Positions 6,998 to 13,502 of a stretch of 19,702 nucleotides of DNA are shown here, piece after piece. Below the pieces are notes generated by a model. That model had not been told where the DNA came from. It saw only the letters and a program-made list of their open reading frames with translations, and searched no databases. The position numbers were made by a program, and so were the translations under genes. The stretch's first letter is position 1. Each line of letters starts with the position of its first letter. Source of the DNA: an uncultured bacterium (lineage in GTDB: Bacteria > Bacillota > Clostridia > Oscillospirales > Oscillospiraceae); the NCBI GenBank assembly GCA_949286295.1, contig CASECK010000006.1, forward strand, positions 1 to 19,702, written 5' to 3'.

Positions 6998-8614
6998 TCA
7001 CCCTCTGGCCACCGCCTCAGCCACCCGGATGCCGTCCACGGCGGCAGAGACGATTCCCCCGGCGTAGCCCGCCCCCTCCCCACAGGGGTACAGGCCCCGG
7101 AGGGCGGACTGGCAGCCCTCGTCCCGGAGGATGCGCACCGGCGAGGAGGAGCGGGTCTCCACCCCCGTCAGCACCCCCTCCGGAGCGGCAAAGCCCCGCA
7201 GCTTCCGGTCAAACAGGGGCAGGGCCTCCCGCAGGGCGCCGGCCACATAGGGGGGCAGGCAGGCGTCCAGCCCAGTCCAGGTCACCCCGGGACGGTAGGT
7301 GGGCAAGACGCGCCCCGGCCCCTCCGAGGCCCGGCCGGCCAGAAAATCCCCCACGGTCTGGGCCGGGGCGCGGAACACGGGGCCCTCTGGGTCAAAGCGG
7401 GCGGGGGCGCCCCCGGTGCCCAGGTCCCAGGCCGCCCGCTCCCAGGTCTCCTGAAAGCGCACCCCGGCCAGCACGTCGTCCCCGGGGAAATCGGCGGGTC
7501 CCACCCCCACCAGCACGCCGCCGTTGATATTCTCCCCGTCCCGGGCCCGGTGGCTCATGCCGTTGGTGACCACCTGGCCATAATCGCTGGCGGCGGCCAC
7601 CACCTGGCCCCCGGGGCAGACGCAGAAGGTGAAGGCCGACCGGCCGGAGGGCAGATGGCAGGCCAGCTTGTAGTCGGCGGGGGGCAGCTTCTCCCAGGCG
7701 GGGCCGTACTGGCTCAGGCTGATATCCCGCTGGCGGTGCTCGATGCGCACCCCGATGGCGAAGCTTTTTTTCTCCATGGGCACCCCGGCGTCCCGGAGCA
7801 TGGCGAAGGTATCCCGGGCCGAGTGGCCGGGGGCCAGGATAAGGGCGCCGCAGGGGAACTCCACCTGCCCGCCCTGTTCGTTCTCCGCCGTGACAGAGCA
7901 TATCCGGTCCTCCCGGACCCCCAGGCCGGTGAGCCGGTGCGCAAAGCGCACGTCGCACCCCAGGGCAAGCAGCTCCCGGCGGATGTTTTGGACCACTGTG
8001 CGCAGCACGTCGGTGCCGATGTGGGGCTTGTGGGACCACTTCACGTCCTCCGGGGCCCCAAACTCCACCAAGGCGTCCAGCACCGCCGGAATTCGGGGGT
8101 CGTGGGTGCCGGTGGTGAGCTTGCCGTCGGAGAAGGTGCCCGCGCCCCCCTCGCCAAACTGGACATTGGAGGTGCGGGACAGCTGGCCGGTGGCCCAGAA
8201 GTGTTCCACGTCCTCCGCCCTCTCCTCCACTGGCCGGCCCCGCTCCAGCACCACGCAGGGGATTCCCGCCCGGGCCAGGAACAGGGCGGCGAACAGGCCC
8301 GCCGGTCCCATGCCCACCACCACCGGAGGCAGGGCGGAGCGCCGGAGGGGCCGGGGAAACGCATAGGGTACTGGGCGGACCAGGCTCACGTTCCGGCCCG
8401 GGGCCGTCCGGAGTAGCTCCTCCTCGCCGGGCATGGACAGCTGCACCGTGTACACATAGTGCACATCCCCCCGGTTCCGGGCGTCGATGGACTGCCGGAC
8501 CACGGTCAGCTCCCCCAGCTTCCCCGGGCTCACCCCCAGGGCTCTGGCCGCCCGCCTGCGCAGCAGCTCCAGGTCCCCCTCCAGGGGCAGATTTAGATTT
8601 CCGATGCGAAGCAA
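6998..8614 (-). CDS. NAD(P)/FAD-dependent oxidoreductase, COG2509 type
   Basis: This protein of about 538 residues belongs to a group of uncharacterised FAD-dependent dehydrogenases. After an N-terminal domain of ~90 residues (LRIGNLNLPLEG...) comes the dinucleotide-binding loop VVVGMGPAG (98-106) with E124 at the end of strand 2. The signature NVQFGEGGAGTFSDGKLTT (150-168) follows, and a C-terminal GLYPCGEGAGYAGGI segment closes the FAD site. No ATG is available near the N-terminus. The frame begins with a TTG at 8641, but the TTG at 8614 has AGGAGG (8624-8629) 9 nt upstream and gives the family-like N-terminus MLRIGNLNLP, so it is preferred. The substrate is unknown. Upstream DNA is filled with hairpins and repeats. 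Confidence 0.88.
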   Translation of the reverse strand: MLRIGNLNLPLEGDLELLRRRAARALGVSPGKLGELTVVRQSIDARNRGDVHYVYTVQLSMPGEEELLRTAPGRNVSLVRPVPYAFPRPLRRSALPPVVVGMGPAGLFAALFLARAGIPCVVLERGRPVEERAEDVEHFWATGQLSRTSNVQFGEGGAGTFSDGKLTTGTHDPRIPAVLDALVEFGAPEDVKWSHKPHIGTDVLRTVVQNIRRELLALGCDVRFAHRLTGLGVREDRICSVTAENEQGGQVEFPCGALILAPGHSARDTFAMLRDAGVPMEKKSFAIGVRIEHRQRDISLSQYGPAWEKLPPADYKLACHLPSGRSAFTFCVCPGGQVVAAASDYGQVVTNGMSHRARDGENINGGVLVGVGPADFPGDDVLAGVRFQETWERAAWDLGTGGAPARFDPEGPVFRAPAQTVGDFLAGRASEGPGRVLPTYRPGVTWTGLDACLPPYVAGALREALPLFDRKLRGFAAPEGVLTGVETRSSSPVRILRDEGCQSALRGLYPCGEGAGYAGGIVSAAVDGIRVAEAVARG

Positions 8615-8675
8615 GGCCGCCCGCCTCCTCTCCCCCGCCAACCGCCGGGCCGGTTATGGTGTAACAAGCACAACG

Positions 8676-8740
8676 CGCCTTTTGCGATGCAAAAGGCGGG
8701 CGCACACTGTGCGCCGCCGCAGGCTTGCGGCTGCGGCGGC
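8676..8740. repeat. Cluster of three consecutive perfect hairpins
   Basis: Three inverted repeats follow one another almost without gaps. They are CGCCTTTTGC-GAT-GCAAAAGGCG (8676-8698), the near-continuous palindrome GGCGCACA-C-TGTGCGCC (8699-8715), and GCCGCCGCAG-8 nt-CTGCGGCGGC (8713-8722 with 8731-8740). They lie between the oxidoreductase start and copy B of the interspersed repeat, and the third may be the decayed terminal hairpin of a further copy. No U-tract marks them as terminators. Confidence 0.8.
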
Positions 8741-8750
8741 GTGCTCAGGA

Positions 8751-8866
8751 TGCCATGACGGCACAGCCGGAATGGTATCCATGTCAGCTTTTTCGGTTGC
8801 CCCGTTCGGGGCGAGAAAAAGGACTGAAATCCAAGTATCATAGCCGCTCTGCGGCTATGATGCCAT
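8751..8866. repeat. Copy B of the ~110-bp interspersed repeat (first of a tandem pair)
   Basis: It runs from TGCCATGACGGCACAGCCGG to the next TGCCATGA. Inside are the small hairpin GCCCCGTTCGGGGC and a perfect 11-bp terminal hairpin, ATCATAGCCGC-TCT-GCGGCTATGAT (8837-8861). The blocks match copy A (2027-2144) and copy C (8861-8976) in the same order. Copies B and C share the TGCCAT junction, so the tandem period is 110 bp. Confidence 0.9.
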
Positions 8867-8976
8867 GAGTGCAGCGCACGAATGGTATCATGCGTCATCT
8901 TTTTCGGTTGCCCCGGCAGGGGCGAGAAAAAGGACTTGAATCCAAGTATAATAGCCGCTCTGCGGCTATTATACCA
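8861..8976. repeat. Copy C of the ~110-bp interspersed repeat (second of a tandem pair)
   Basis: The block order is the same as in copies A and B: GAATGGTATCATGCGTCATC, CTTTTTCGGTTGCCCCG, GGGGCGAGAAAAAGGACTT and AATCCAAGTAT. It ends with a 13-bp perfect hairpin, GTATAATAGCCGC-TCT-GCGGCTATTATAC (8946-8974). The C-G pair of copy B (TATCATA/TATGATA) is an A-T pair here, so pairing is kept while the bases change. The hairpin arms also spell TATAAT on both strands. Confidence 0.9.
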
Positions 8977-9049
8977 GCTTTTCCCCGCCGGGGCAAGGCG
9001 GGAACCGCCCCTCCTCTCTCCTCACCAAGGGCGCGCCCGCGCCGGGAGG

Positions 9050-9080
9050 TGGACACAGCCCAAGGCCGGTGTGCTATAAT
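9050..9080 (+). promoter_or_regulatory. Extended -10 promoter for the sigma factor gene
   Basis: TGCTATAAT (9072-9080) is a perfect extended -10 element. TGGACA (9050-9055) lies 19 bp upstream and may act as a weak -35. The 5' leader would be about 80 nt. Between the end of repeat C (8976) and this promoter I see only GC-rich, non-coding sequence. Confidence 0.72.
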
Positions 9081-9169
9081 CAGAAAAAAGTCCCGCTCAC
9101 CTGTAAGATTAGCGCGCGGATTCGGTCTATATAGATGAACAGGCTTTTGGGAAAGCGAGGCGGACACCG

Positions 9170-9730
9170 ATGGATGACGAGAACATAATCCAGCTGTACT
9201 GGCAGCGCAACGAGCAGGCGATTCCCGCCACCGCCAGCAAATACGGCCCCTACTGCACCTCGATCGCCAGGAACATCCTGGGCAGCTGGGAGGACGCGGA
9301 AGAATGCGTCAACGACACCTATCTGCGGGCATGGAACTCCATACCGCCCCACCGGCCGCAATTTCTCTCCGCCTTTTTGGGGCGAATCACACGAAACCTG
9401 TCCATCCAGCGTTACCAGTACCGCACCGCCGGCAAGCGGGGCGGCGGGACGCTTCCCGCCGTCTTGGAGGAGATAGGGCAGCTGGTATCCGGCGCCGGCA
9501 GCGTGGAGCAGGAGGTCGACCGCCGGGAGCTTCTCCGGGCCATCGACGCCTTTTTAGCGCGCCTCCCGGCGCGCAAGAGGGCTATCTTTATCCGCCGGTA
9601 CTGGTATTTTTACAGTGTTTCCCAGATTTCCTCCCAGTCCGGCATGACGGAAAACCAGGTGTCCGTCACCCTGAGCCGCCTTCGGCGGAATTTACGCAAT
9701 CACCTTTTGGAGGAGGGGTTTTCACTGTGA
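9170..9730 (+). CDS. RNA polymerase sigma factor, sigma-70 family (ECF-like)
   Basis: This 186-residue protein has the two-domain layout of an extracytoplasmic function sigma factor. Region 2 (about residues 20-90) includes NILGSWEDAEECVNDTYLRA, which fits the region 2.1-2.2 core-binding and helix pattern. Region 4 (about 130-180) contains LPARKRAIFIRRYW followed by the helix-turn-helix SVSQISSQSGMTENQVSVTL for -35 recognition. It would direct RNA polymerase to a small set of promoters, probably including some in response to envelope or stress signals. The ATG at 9170 is preceded only by a weak GAGGCGG site. Its stop codon overlaps the start of the next gene (GTGA), so the pair is translationally coupled. 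Regulated targets are not visible in the window. Confidence 0.9.
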   Translation: MDDENIIQLYWQRNEQAIPATASKYGPYCTSIARNILGSWEDAEECVNDTYLRAWNSIPPHRPQFLSAFLGRITRNLSIQRYQYRTAGKRGGGTLPAVLEEIGQLVSGAGSVEQEVDRRELLRAIDAFLARLPARKRAIFIRRYWYFYSVSQISSQSGMTENQVSVTLSRLRRNLRNHLLEEGFSL

Positions 9731-10611
9731 GAAAAGAAGAATTTTGTGACATCCTGGGCGAAATCAGCGGCCGCTATGTGGAACAGGCCCGGGCCGGGCG
9801 GGGGGCGGCCCTCCTTGGCCGGATACCGCGCGGGGCTGTGGCGGCCTGCCTGACCGCGGCGCTTTTTACGGTCCTCTTGGTCCTCCCCAGTTCTGTCCGC
9901 CAGCAGGGCGCTGCGCCGCCGGGCAGTCCGGGGGGAGCCCTTGTGGACCATCCCACCGGCACGGCCGGTGAGGATACTGCGCCCGCAACCTCTGAACTTC
10001 ATATCAGCATGGACACTATTTTCTTCAACGAGGTGGCGGCATTGACAGACGCCGCACGCATATGGCGTGACCCGGAGTTATATGACCATATTCCCTGGGA
10101 TAAAAACGCCGTGATGGAATACTATGGGAAAGACTTGACCCCGGCATATATCCCAGATGGTTTGACCGCAGCCATTGGCAACGGGACCGCGTCCGCTATT
10201 GCCGACAAGAGCGGCAATCTTGTGGAGGACACCGTTTGGCTTAGCTTCTACCACGACTATTACGAAGACGGCAGTCCGAAACTGACGGAAGATGTGGCGG
10301 CCGTCAAAGGATTTTCTATCGCGGCTTCCAAAATCGGCCTTCTCCGCGACTGCATTTATCTTCTGCCCGAAAACGAGGTGAAATCCTCTGACATTGCCGG
10401 GACGGCAGTCACCTTTGGATACCGCTCCATGCCCTATGGTCCCTATGACCCCGACACCCACGAGCCGTCCGGCTATTATGATATGTATGTGGCAGAATTT
10501 GAGCATGACGGCATTCAATATGAGCTCACCGCCGAACAGATGGCGGCGGAAGAAGTGGTAAAAATTGTATCCTCTCTCATCTGCGGAGAAGAAGGGTCCA
10601 CCGGCGGGTGA
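9727..10611 (+). CDS. Single-pass membrane protein, probable anti-sigma or sensor partner
   Basis: This 294-residue protein starts at the GTG at 9727, which overlaps the sigma factor stop as GTGA. AGGAGG (9711-9716) lies 10 nt upstream. A short cytoplasmic segment (residues 1-35, MRKEEFCDILGEISGRYVEQ...) comes before one membrane helix (about 36-54, GAVAACLTAALFTVLLVLP). A Pro/Gly/Ala-rich linker and an outer domain of about 200 residues rich in Tyr, Asp and Glu follow. The layout and coupling are those of anti-sigma factor or sensor genes next to ECF sigma genes. The N-terminus lacks an obvious zinc-binding HxxxCxxC anti-sigma motif, although C7 is present. The anti-sigma role is inference from position. 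A terminator follows directly. Confidence 0.8.
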   Translation: MRKEEFCDILGEISGRYVEQARAGRGAALLGRIPRGAVAACLTAALFTVLLVLPSSVRQQGAAPPGSPGGALVDHPTGTAGEDTAPATSELHISMDTIFFNEVAALTDAARIWRDPELYDHIPWDKNAVMEYYGKDLTPAYIPDGLTAAIGNGTASAIADKSGNLVEDTVWLSFYHDYYEDGSPKLTEDVAAVKGFSIAASKIGLLRDCIYLLPENEVKSSDIAGTAVTFGYRSMPYGPYDPDTHEPSGYYDMYVAEFEHDGIQYELTAEQMAAEEVVKIVSSLICGEEGSTGG

Positions 10612-10635
10612 CAAGCGCCGGGGACATCTCTCACA

Positions 10636-10668
10636 GGGGGCAGCCGGGAATCCCGGCTGCCCCCTTTT
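10636..10668 (+). terminator. Intrinsic terminator of the sigma factor operon
   Basis: A 13-bp perfect stem (GGGGGCAGCCGGG / CCCGGCTGCCCCC) with loop AAT is followed by TTTT, 24 bp after the stop codon of the membrane protein. Confidence 0.9.
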
Positions 10669-10761
10669 CCTGTCCGCACGCCAAACCGGGGCGGCCGCGG
10701 CCGGTCCGGGACGGGGAAGTCCGCTTCTCAACGCAGGCGGCGGGATTCCAGCCCCACAGGC

Positions 10762-10819
10762 AAAAAACGGCTTTTTTGTGGCAGTTTTTCCCAAAAACCC
10801 TTGTCCAGAGCCGTTTTTT
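10762..10819. repeat. Inverted repeat upstream of the integrase
   Basis: Arms AAAAAACGGCT (10762-10772) and AGCCGTTTTTT (10809-10819) are perfect inverted repeats 36 bp apart. A nested GTTTTT-CCC-AAAAAC pair lies between them. The structure could be a terminator-like stem, or arm/core-type sites for the adjacent tyrosine recombinase. Confidence 0.6.
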
Positions 10820-10829
10820 TCTCTATTCT
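10801..10829 (+). promoter_or_regulatory. Candidate promoter for the integrase
   Basis: TTGTCC (10801-10806) and TATTCT (10824-10829) are 17 bp apart. The right arm of the inverted repeat at 10809-10819 falls inside the spacer, so a protein bound there would block this promoter. Confidence 0.5.
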
Positions 10830-10884
10830 GTTGCTGTGGAGCAGGCGCCGCACCCCTCCCGTTCCCCCGTATGCGGCACACACG

Positions 10885-10912
10885 CCCGCCCGGCCTCTCC
10901 ACGCCGGGCGGG
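10885..10912 (+). promoter_or_regulatory. Leader hairpin before the integrase ribosome binding site
   Basis: A perfect 10-bp stem CCCGCCCGGC / GCCGGGCGGG with an 8-nt loop ends 8 bp before GGGAGG of the integrase. It might reduce translation or stop upstream transcripts, but it has no U-tract. The rest of 10669-10933 contains no gene that I can support. Confidence 0.55.
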
Positions 10913-10933
10913 ACACAGTTGGGAGGTAACCAT

Positions 10934-12049
10934 ATGGCAAGAAAGACAGTGGAGCGCAACATCTCATTTGATGACAGGCGGGGCCTGTTCTATGTGAACA
11001 TGGACCTGGGCGTGGACGGCGGCGGCAGGCGCCTTCGCCAGTACCGCACCTACCCCACCCTGGCCGCCGCCCGGACGGGGCTGCGGGATTTTCTGGCCCA
11101 CCGGGACCTGGAGCGGCAGACTCCCCACCACCAGCTCACCCTGGCCCAGTGGCTGGAGTATTGGATGGACACCATCGTCCGGCCAAACCGGGCGGAGACC
11201 ACCGTATACGCCTACCAGAAGATGATAGACAACCACATGGAGCCCATCTTAGGGGACATCCCCCTGCTGAAGCTGGCCCCCCGGGACATCCAACAGTACT
11301 ACACCCGGCTGCAGCAGGCGTGCGGCCTGTCCTCCAACACCCTGCGCCGGCACCACGATATGCTCTCCTCCGCCCTGCGGGCGGCGGTGAAGCAGGATAT
11401 GCTCCCGGCCTCTCCCATGGAGCGGGTGGAACCACCCCGGGCCAGGGTATATGAGGCGGACTTCTACACCCCCGCGGAGCTCAAGCGGCTGTACGAGCTG
11501 CTGGAGGGCCACTATCTGGAGCTGCCCGCCCGGCTGGCGGGCAGCCTGGGCCTGCGCAGGGAGGAGCTGTGCGGCCTGAAGTGGGAGAACGTGAACTTCC
11601 CCCGCCGGGTGGTCTATATCCGGGAGGCCCGCACCGCCTGCGGCGCCACGGTGGTCCAGAAGGAGACCAAAAACCGCTCCTCGGTGCGCACCCTGTATCT
11701 CCCGGAGGACCTGCTGGCCCTGCTCACCCGGGAGCGGGACAGACAGCGCCGGACGCTGGCGGGGCCGGCGGGGTATGTGGTGCTCAACCGCCAGGGGCAG
11801 CCCTACTCCCCCAACGCCCTGTCCCTGGCCTTTACCCGCTTTGTGCGCCGCCACGGCCTGCCCAGGGTGACCCTTCACGGCCTGCGCCACTCCTTTGCCA
11901 CCATCGCCTCCTTCCAGGGGGTCTCCCTGTTTGACATCGGCAAGGCCCTGGGCCACTCCACGCCGGCCACCACGGGGCGAATTTACACCCACCTCATCGA
12001 CCGCACCCACGAGGACACTCTTCTGAAGGTGTCCGACGCGCTGAAGTGA
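10934..12049 (+). CDS. Tyrosine-type site-specific recombinase/integrase
   Basis: This 371-residue recombinase cuts and rejoins DNA through a 3'-phosphotyrosine. An N-terminal arm-binding-like segment (about 1-60, with RRGLFYVNMDLG and RQYRTYPTLAAA) is followed by a SAM-like core-binding domain (66-160). The catalytic domain (175-371) has GLRREELCGLKW (Arg 208/209), KETKNRSSVR (catalytic Lys 243 or 246), LHGLRHSFAT (H315, R318), GHS (H341) and Y351 in GRIYTH. The full catalytic set is present, so it should be active. The ATG at 10934 has GGGAGG 7 nt upstream. No excisionase, relaxase or phage gene accompanies it in this window. Its last 56 bp overlap the end of the convergent MATE gene. It may be a remnant of an integrated element or a domesticated recombinase. 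Confidence 0.92.
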   Translation: MARKTVERNISFDDRRGLFYVNMDLGVDGGGRRLRQYRTYPTLAAARTGLRDFLAHRDLERQTPHHQLTLAQWLEYWMDTIVRPNRAETTVYAYQKMIDNHMEPILGDIPLLKLAPRDIQQYYTRLQQACGLSSNTLRRHHDMLSSALRAAVKQDMLPASPMERVEPPRARVYEADFYTPAELKRLYELLEGHYLELPARLAGSLGLRREELCGLKWENVNFPRRVVYIREARTACGATVVQKETKNRSSVRTLYLPEDLLALLTRERDRQRRTLAGPAGYVVLNRQGQPYSPNALSLAFTRFVRRHGLPRVTLHGLRHSFATIASFQGVSLFDIGKALGHSTPATTGRIYTHLIDRTHEDTLLKVSDALK

Positions 12050-13391
12050 CCTGTGTCTCCGCCCCCGCGCGCCGGAGGTCCCGCCGGACCAGCGCCCACC
12101 AGAAGGCCACCACGCCCACCCAGCCCAGGCCGGTGGCCAGGGCTACGGCGGGCAGCCCCATCCTGGGGGCCAGCAGGGCGGAGAGCACCACCCGCAGGGA
12201 GATGTGTCCCGCCGCGCCCAGCACCGGGATGTGGGGACGGCCCCGGCCCTGAAAATAGCCGGCCAAACCGCTGCCCAGAAAGTTGAACAGGTAGAAGCAG
12301 GCCACCAGCCGGAAATAGCCCATGGCGGGCCCCAGGCTCCCGCCGCTGCCGGCGGGCAGCACCAGTCTCAGGCAGGGCTCCGCCCCCAGGAGCATGGCCG
12401 CCGCCATAAACAGCCCCAGGGCGCACAGCAGCCTCTCGCCCGTGAAGAATCCGGCCCGCACCCGCCCGCCGTCCCGGGCGCCTGTGTTCTGCCCGATAAA
12501 GACCGACATAGAGGCCGCCCCGCTGTCCCCAAAGGAGTTGGCAAAGTCCTCCACCCGGGTGGCGGCGGTATAGGCCACCGCCGCCTCCTCCCCCAGGGAA
12601 TTCACCGTCCCCTGGACCAGCAGCTTGCCGATGTAAAGGCTGCACATATGCAGGGCGGTGGCGCAGCTCAGTCTGGCCGCCCGCCCCAGCAGGGGCACAT
12701 CCAGGGCCATATCCGCCCGGCCGAACATCAGGGCGGGAAACCGCCAGCGCAGATAGCACAGGCACAGCCCGGCGGCCAGGGCCTGGGCGATGACGGTGGC
12801 CAGGGCCGCGCCGGAGACCCCCATGGGCAGCCCGGCCACAAAGGCCAGGTCCATGGCCAAATTCGCCCCCATGGACAGGACCAGAAAGCCAAGCGCCGCC
12901 CGGGTGTCCCCCGCCGACCGGAGCACCGCCGCCCCCAGCTGATAGGCAAAGGCGGCAGGGAAGCCTAAGAAAATAATGCGCAGATACTCCCCGGCATAGC
13001 CCGACATGGCCGCGGGGGTGCGCAGGGCGGCCAGCAGCGGCTCCAGCGCCGCCAGGGACAGGGCGGTCAGCGCCGCCGCCAGGGCCGCGCCGGACACGGC
13101 CGCCAAAAAGAAGGTCCGGCGAAACCCCCTCCGGTCCCCCGCCCCGTAGAGCTGGGAGAGCAGGATTCCCACCCCGGTGCACACCCCGGTGAGCAGGAAC
13201 AGGAACAGATTCATCACCGACCCGGCGATGCCCACGGCGCCGAAGGCCGCCTGGCCCACAAAGCGCCCCACAATCACTGCGTCGATGGTATTGTACAGCT
13301 GCTGGAGAATGTTGCCTAAAATCAGCGGCGCGGCCAGCTCTGCAAGCTGCCGGCCGATGGGGCCCCGGGTCAGCTGGCGCTCAGGCGGCAT
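11994..13391 (-). CDS. MATE family multidrug efflux transporter
   Basis: This 465-residue integral membrane protein of the multidrug and toxin extrusion family exports cationic drugs or metabolites using a Na+ or H+ gradient. About twelve hydrophobic segments run through the sequence. The N-terminus has the family pattern LAAPLILGNILQQLYNTIDAV, and the duplicated half starts near ARLSCATALHMC. The ATG at 13391 has AGGAGG (13399-13404) 7 nt upstream. Its last ~18 codons (ending TPSEECPRGCGR) are antisense to the integrase end, so the tail may be recent. It is transcribed divergently from a LysR-type regulator, which is likely to control it. The substrate cannot be inferred. Confidence 0.92.
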   Translation of the reverse strand: MPPERQLTRGPIGRQLAELAAPLILGNILQQLYNTIDAVIVGRFVGQAAFGAVGIAGSVMNLFLFLLTGVCTGVGILLSQLYGAGDRRGFRRTFFLAAVSGAALAAALTALSLAALEPLLAALRTPAAMSGYAGEYLRIIFLGFPAAFAYQLGAAVLRSAGDTRAALGFLVLSMGANLAMDLAFVAGLPMGVSGAALATVIAQALAAGLCLCYLRWRFPALMFGRADMALDVPLLGRAARLSCATALHMCSLYIGKLLVQGTVNSLGEEAAVAYTAATRVEDFANSFGDSGAASMSVFIGQNTGARDGGRVRAGFFTGERLLCALGLFMAAAMLLGAEPCLRLVLPAGSGGSLGPAMGYFRLVACFYLFNFLGSGLAGYFQGRGRPHIPVLGAAGHISLRVVLSALLAPRMGLPAVALATGLGWVGVVAFWWALVRRDLRRAGAETQVTSARRTPSEECPRGCGR

Positions 13392-13416
13392 CTCCACCCC
13401 TCCTCTCGTTTTCTCC

Positions 13417-13445
13417 AGTATAGCGCCGGGCACAGCCCTTGTAAA
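13417..13445 (-). promoter_or_regulatory. Promoter for the MATE gene
   Basis: On the minus strand TTTACA (13440-13445) and TATACT (13417-13422) are 17 bp apart. The -35 box overlaps the -35 box of the divergent LysR promoter by five bases. Confidence 0.78.
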
Positions 13446-13486
13446 ATTCCATTTTTCGCCATATAATATAACATATTCATTATATT
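13439..13486 (+). promoter_or_regulatory. Promoter and operator-like dyad for the LysR-type gene
   Basis: TTGTAA (13439-13444) and a perfect TATAAT (13462-13467) are 17 bp apart. An inverted repeat AATATAA-8 nt-TTATATT (13465-13471 with 13480-13486) begins within the -10 box and covers the transcription start. It is AT-rich with a centre-to-centre layout suited to LysR-type regulators. Autoregulation and control of the MATE promoter from the same site are expected. Confidence 0.72.
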
Positions 13487-13502
13487 TTAAGGGAGTGACC
13501 CC

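Noticed and set aside
6755..8416. Plus-strand open frame of 553 codons over the FAD oxidoreductase
   Set aside because: Composition is typical of the antisense of a GC-rich gene, and the minus-strand protein has full FAD-binding motifs.
8593..8898. Small frame containing translated repeat (MTHDTIRA... type)
   Set aside because: The similar peptides from the repeat copies arise because the DNA is repeated. Copies differ by indels that break the frame, and no start site is supported.
8751..8976. CRISPR array
   Set aside because: The tandem units are ~110 bp with internal hairpins and no short constant repeats separated by unique spacers. No cas genes are near.
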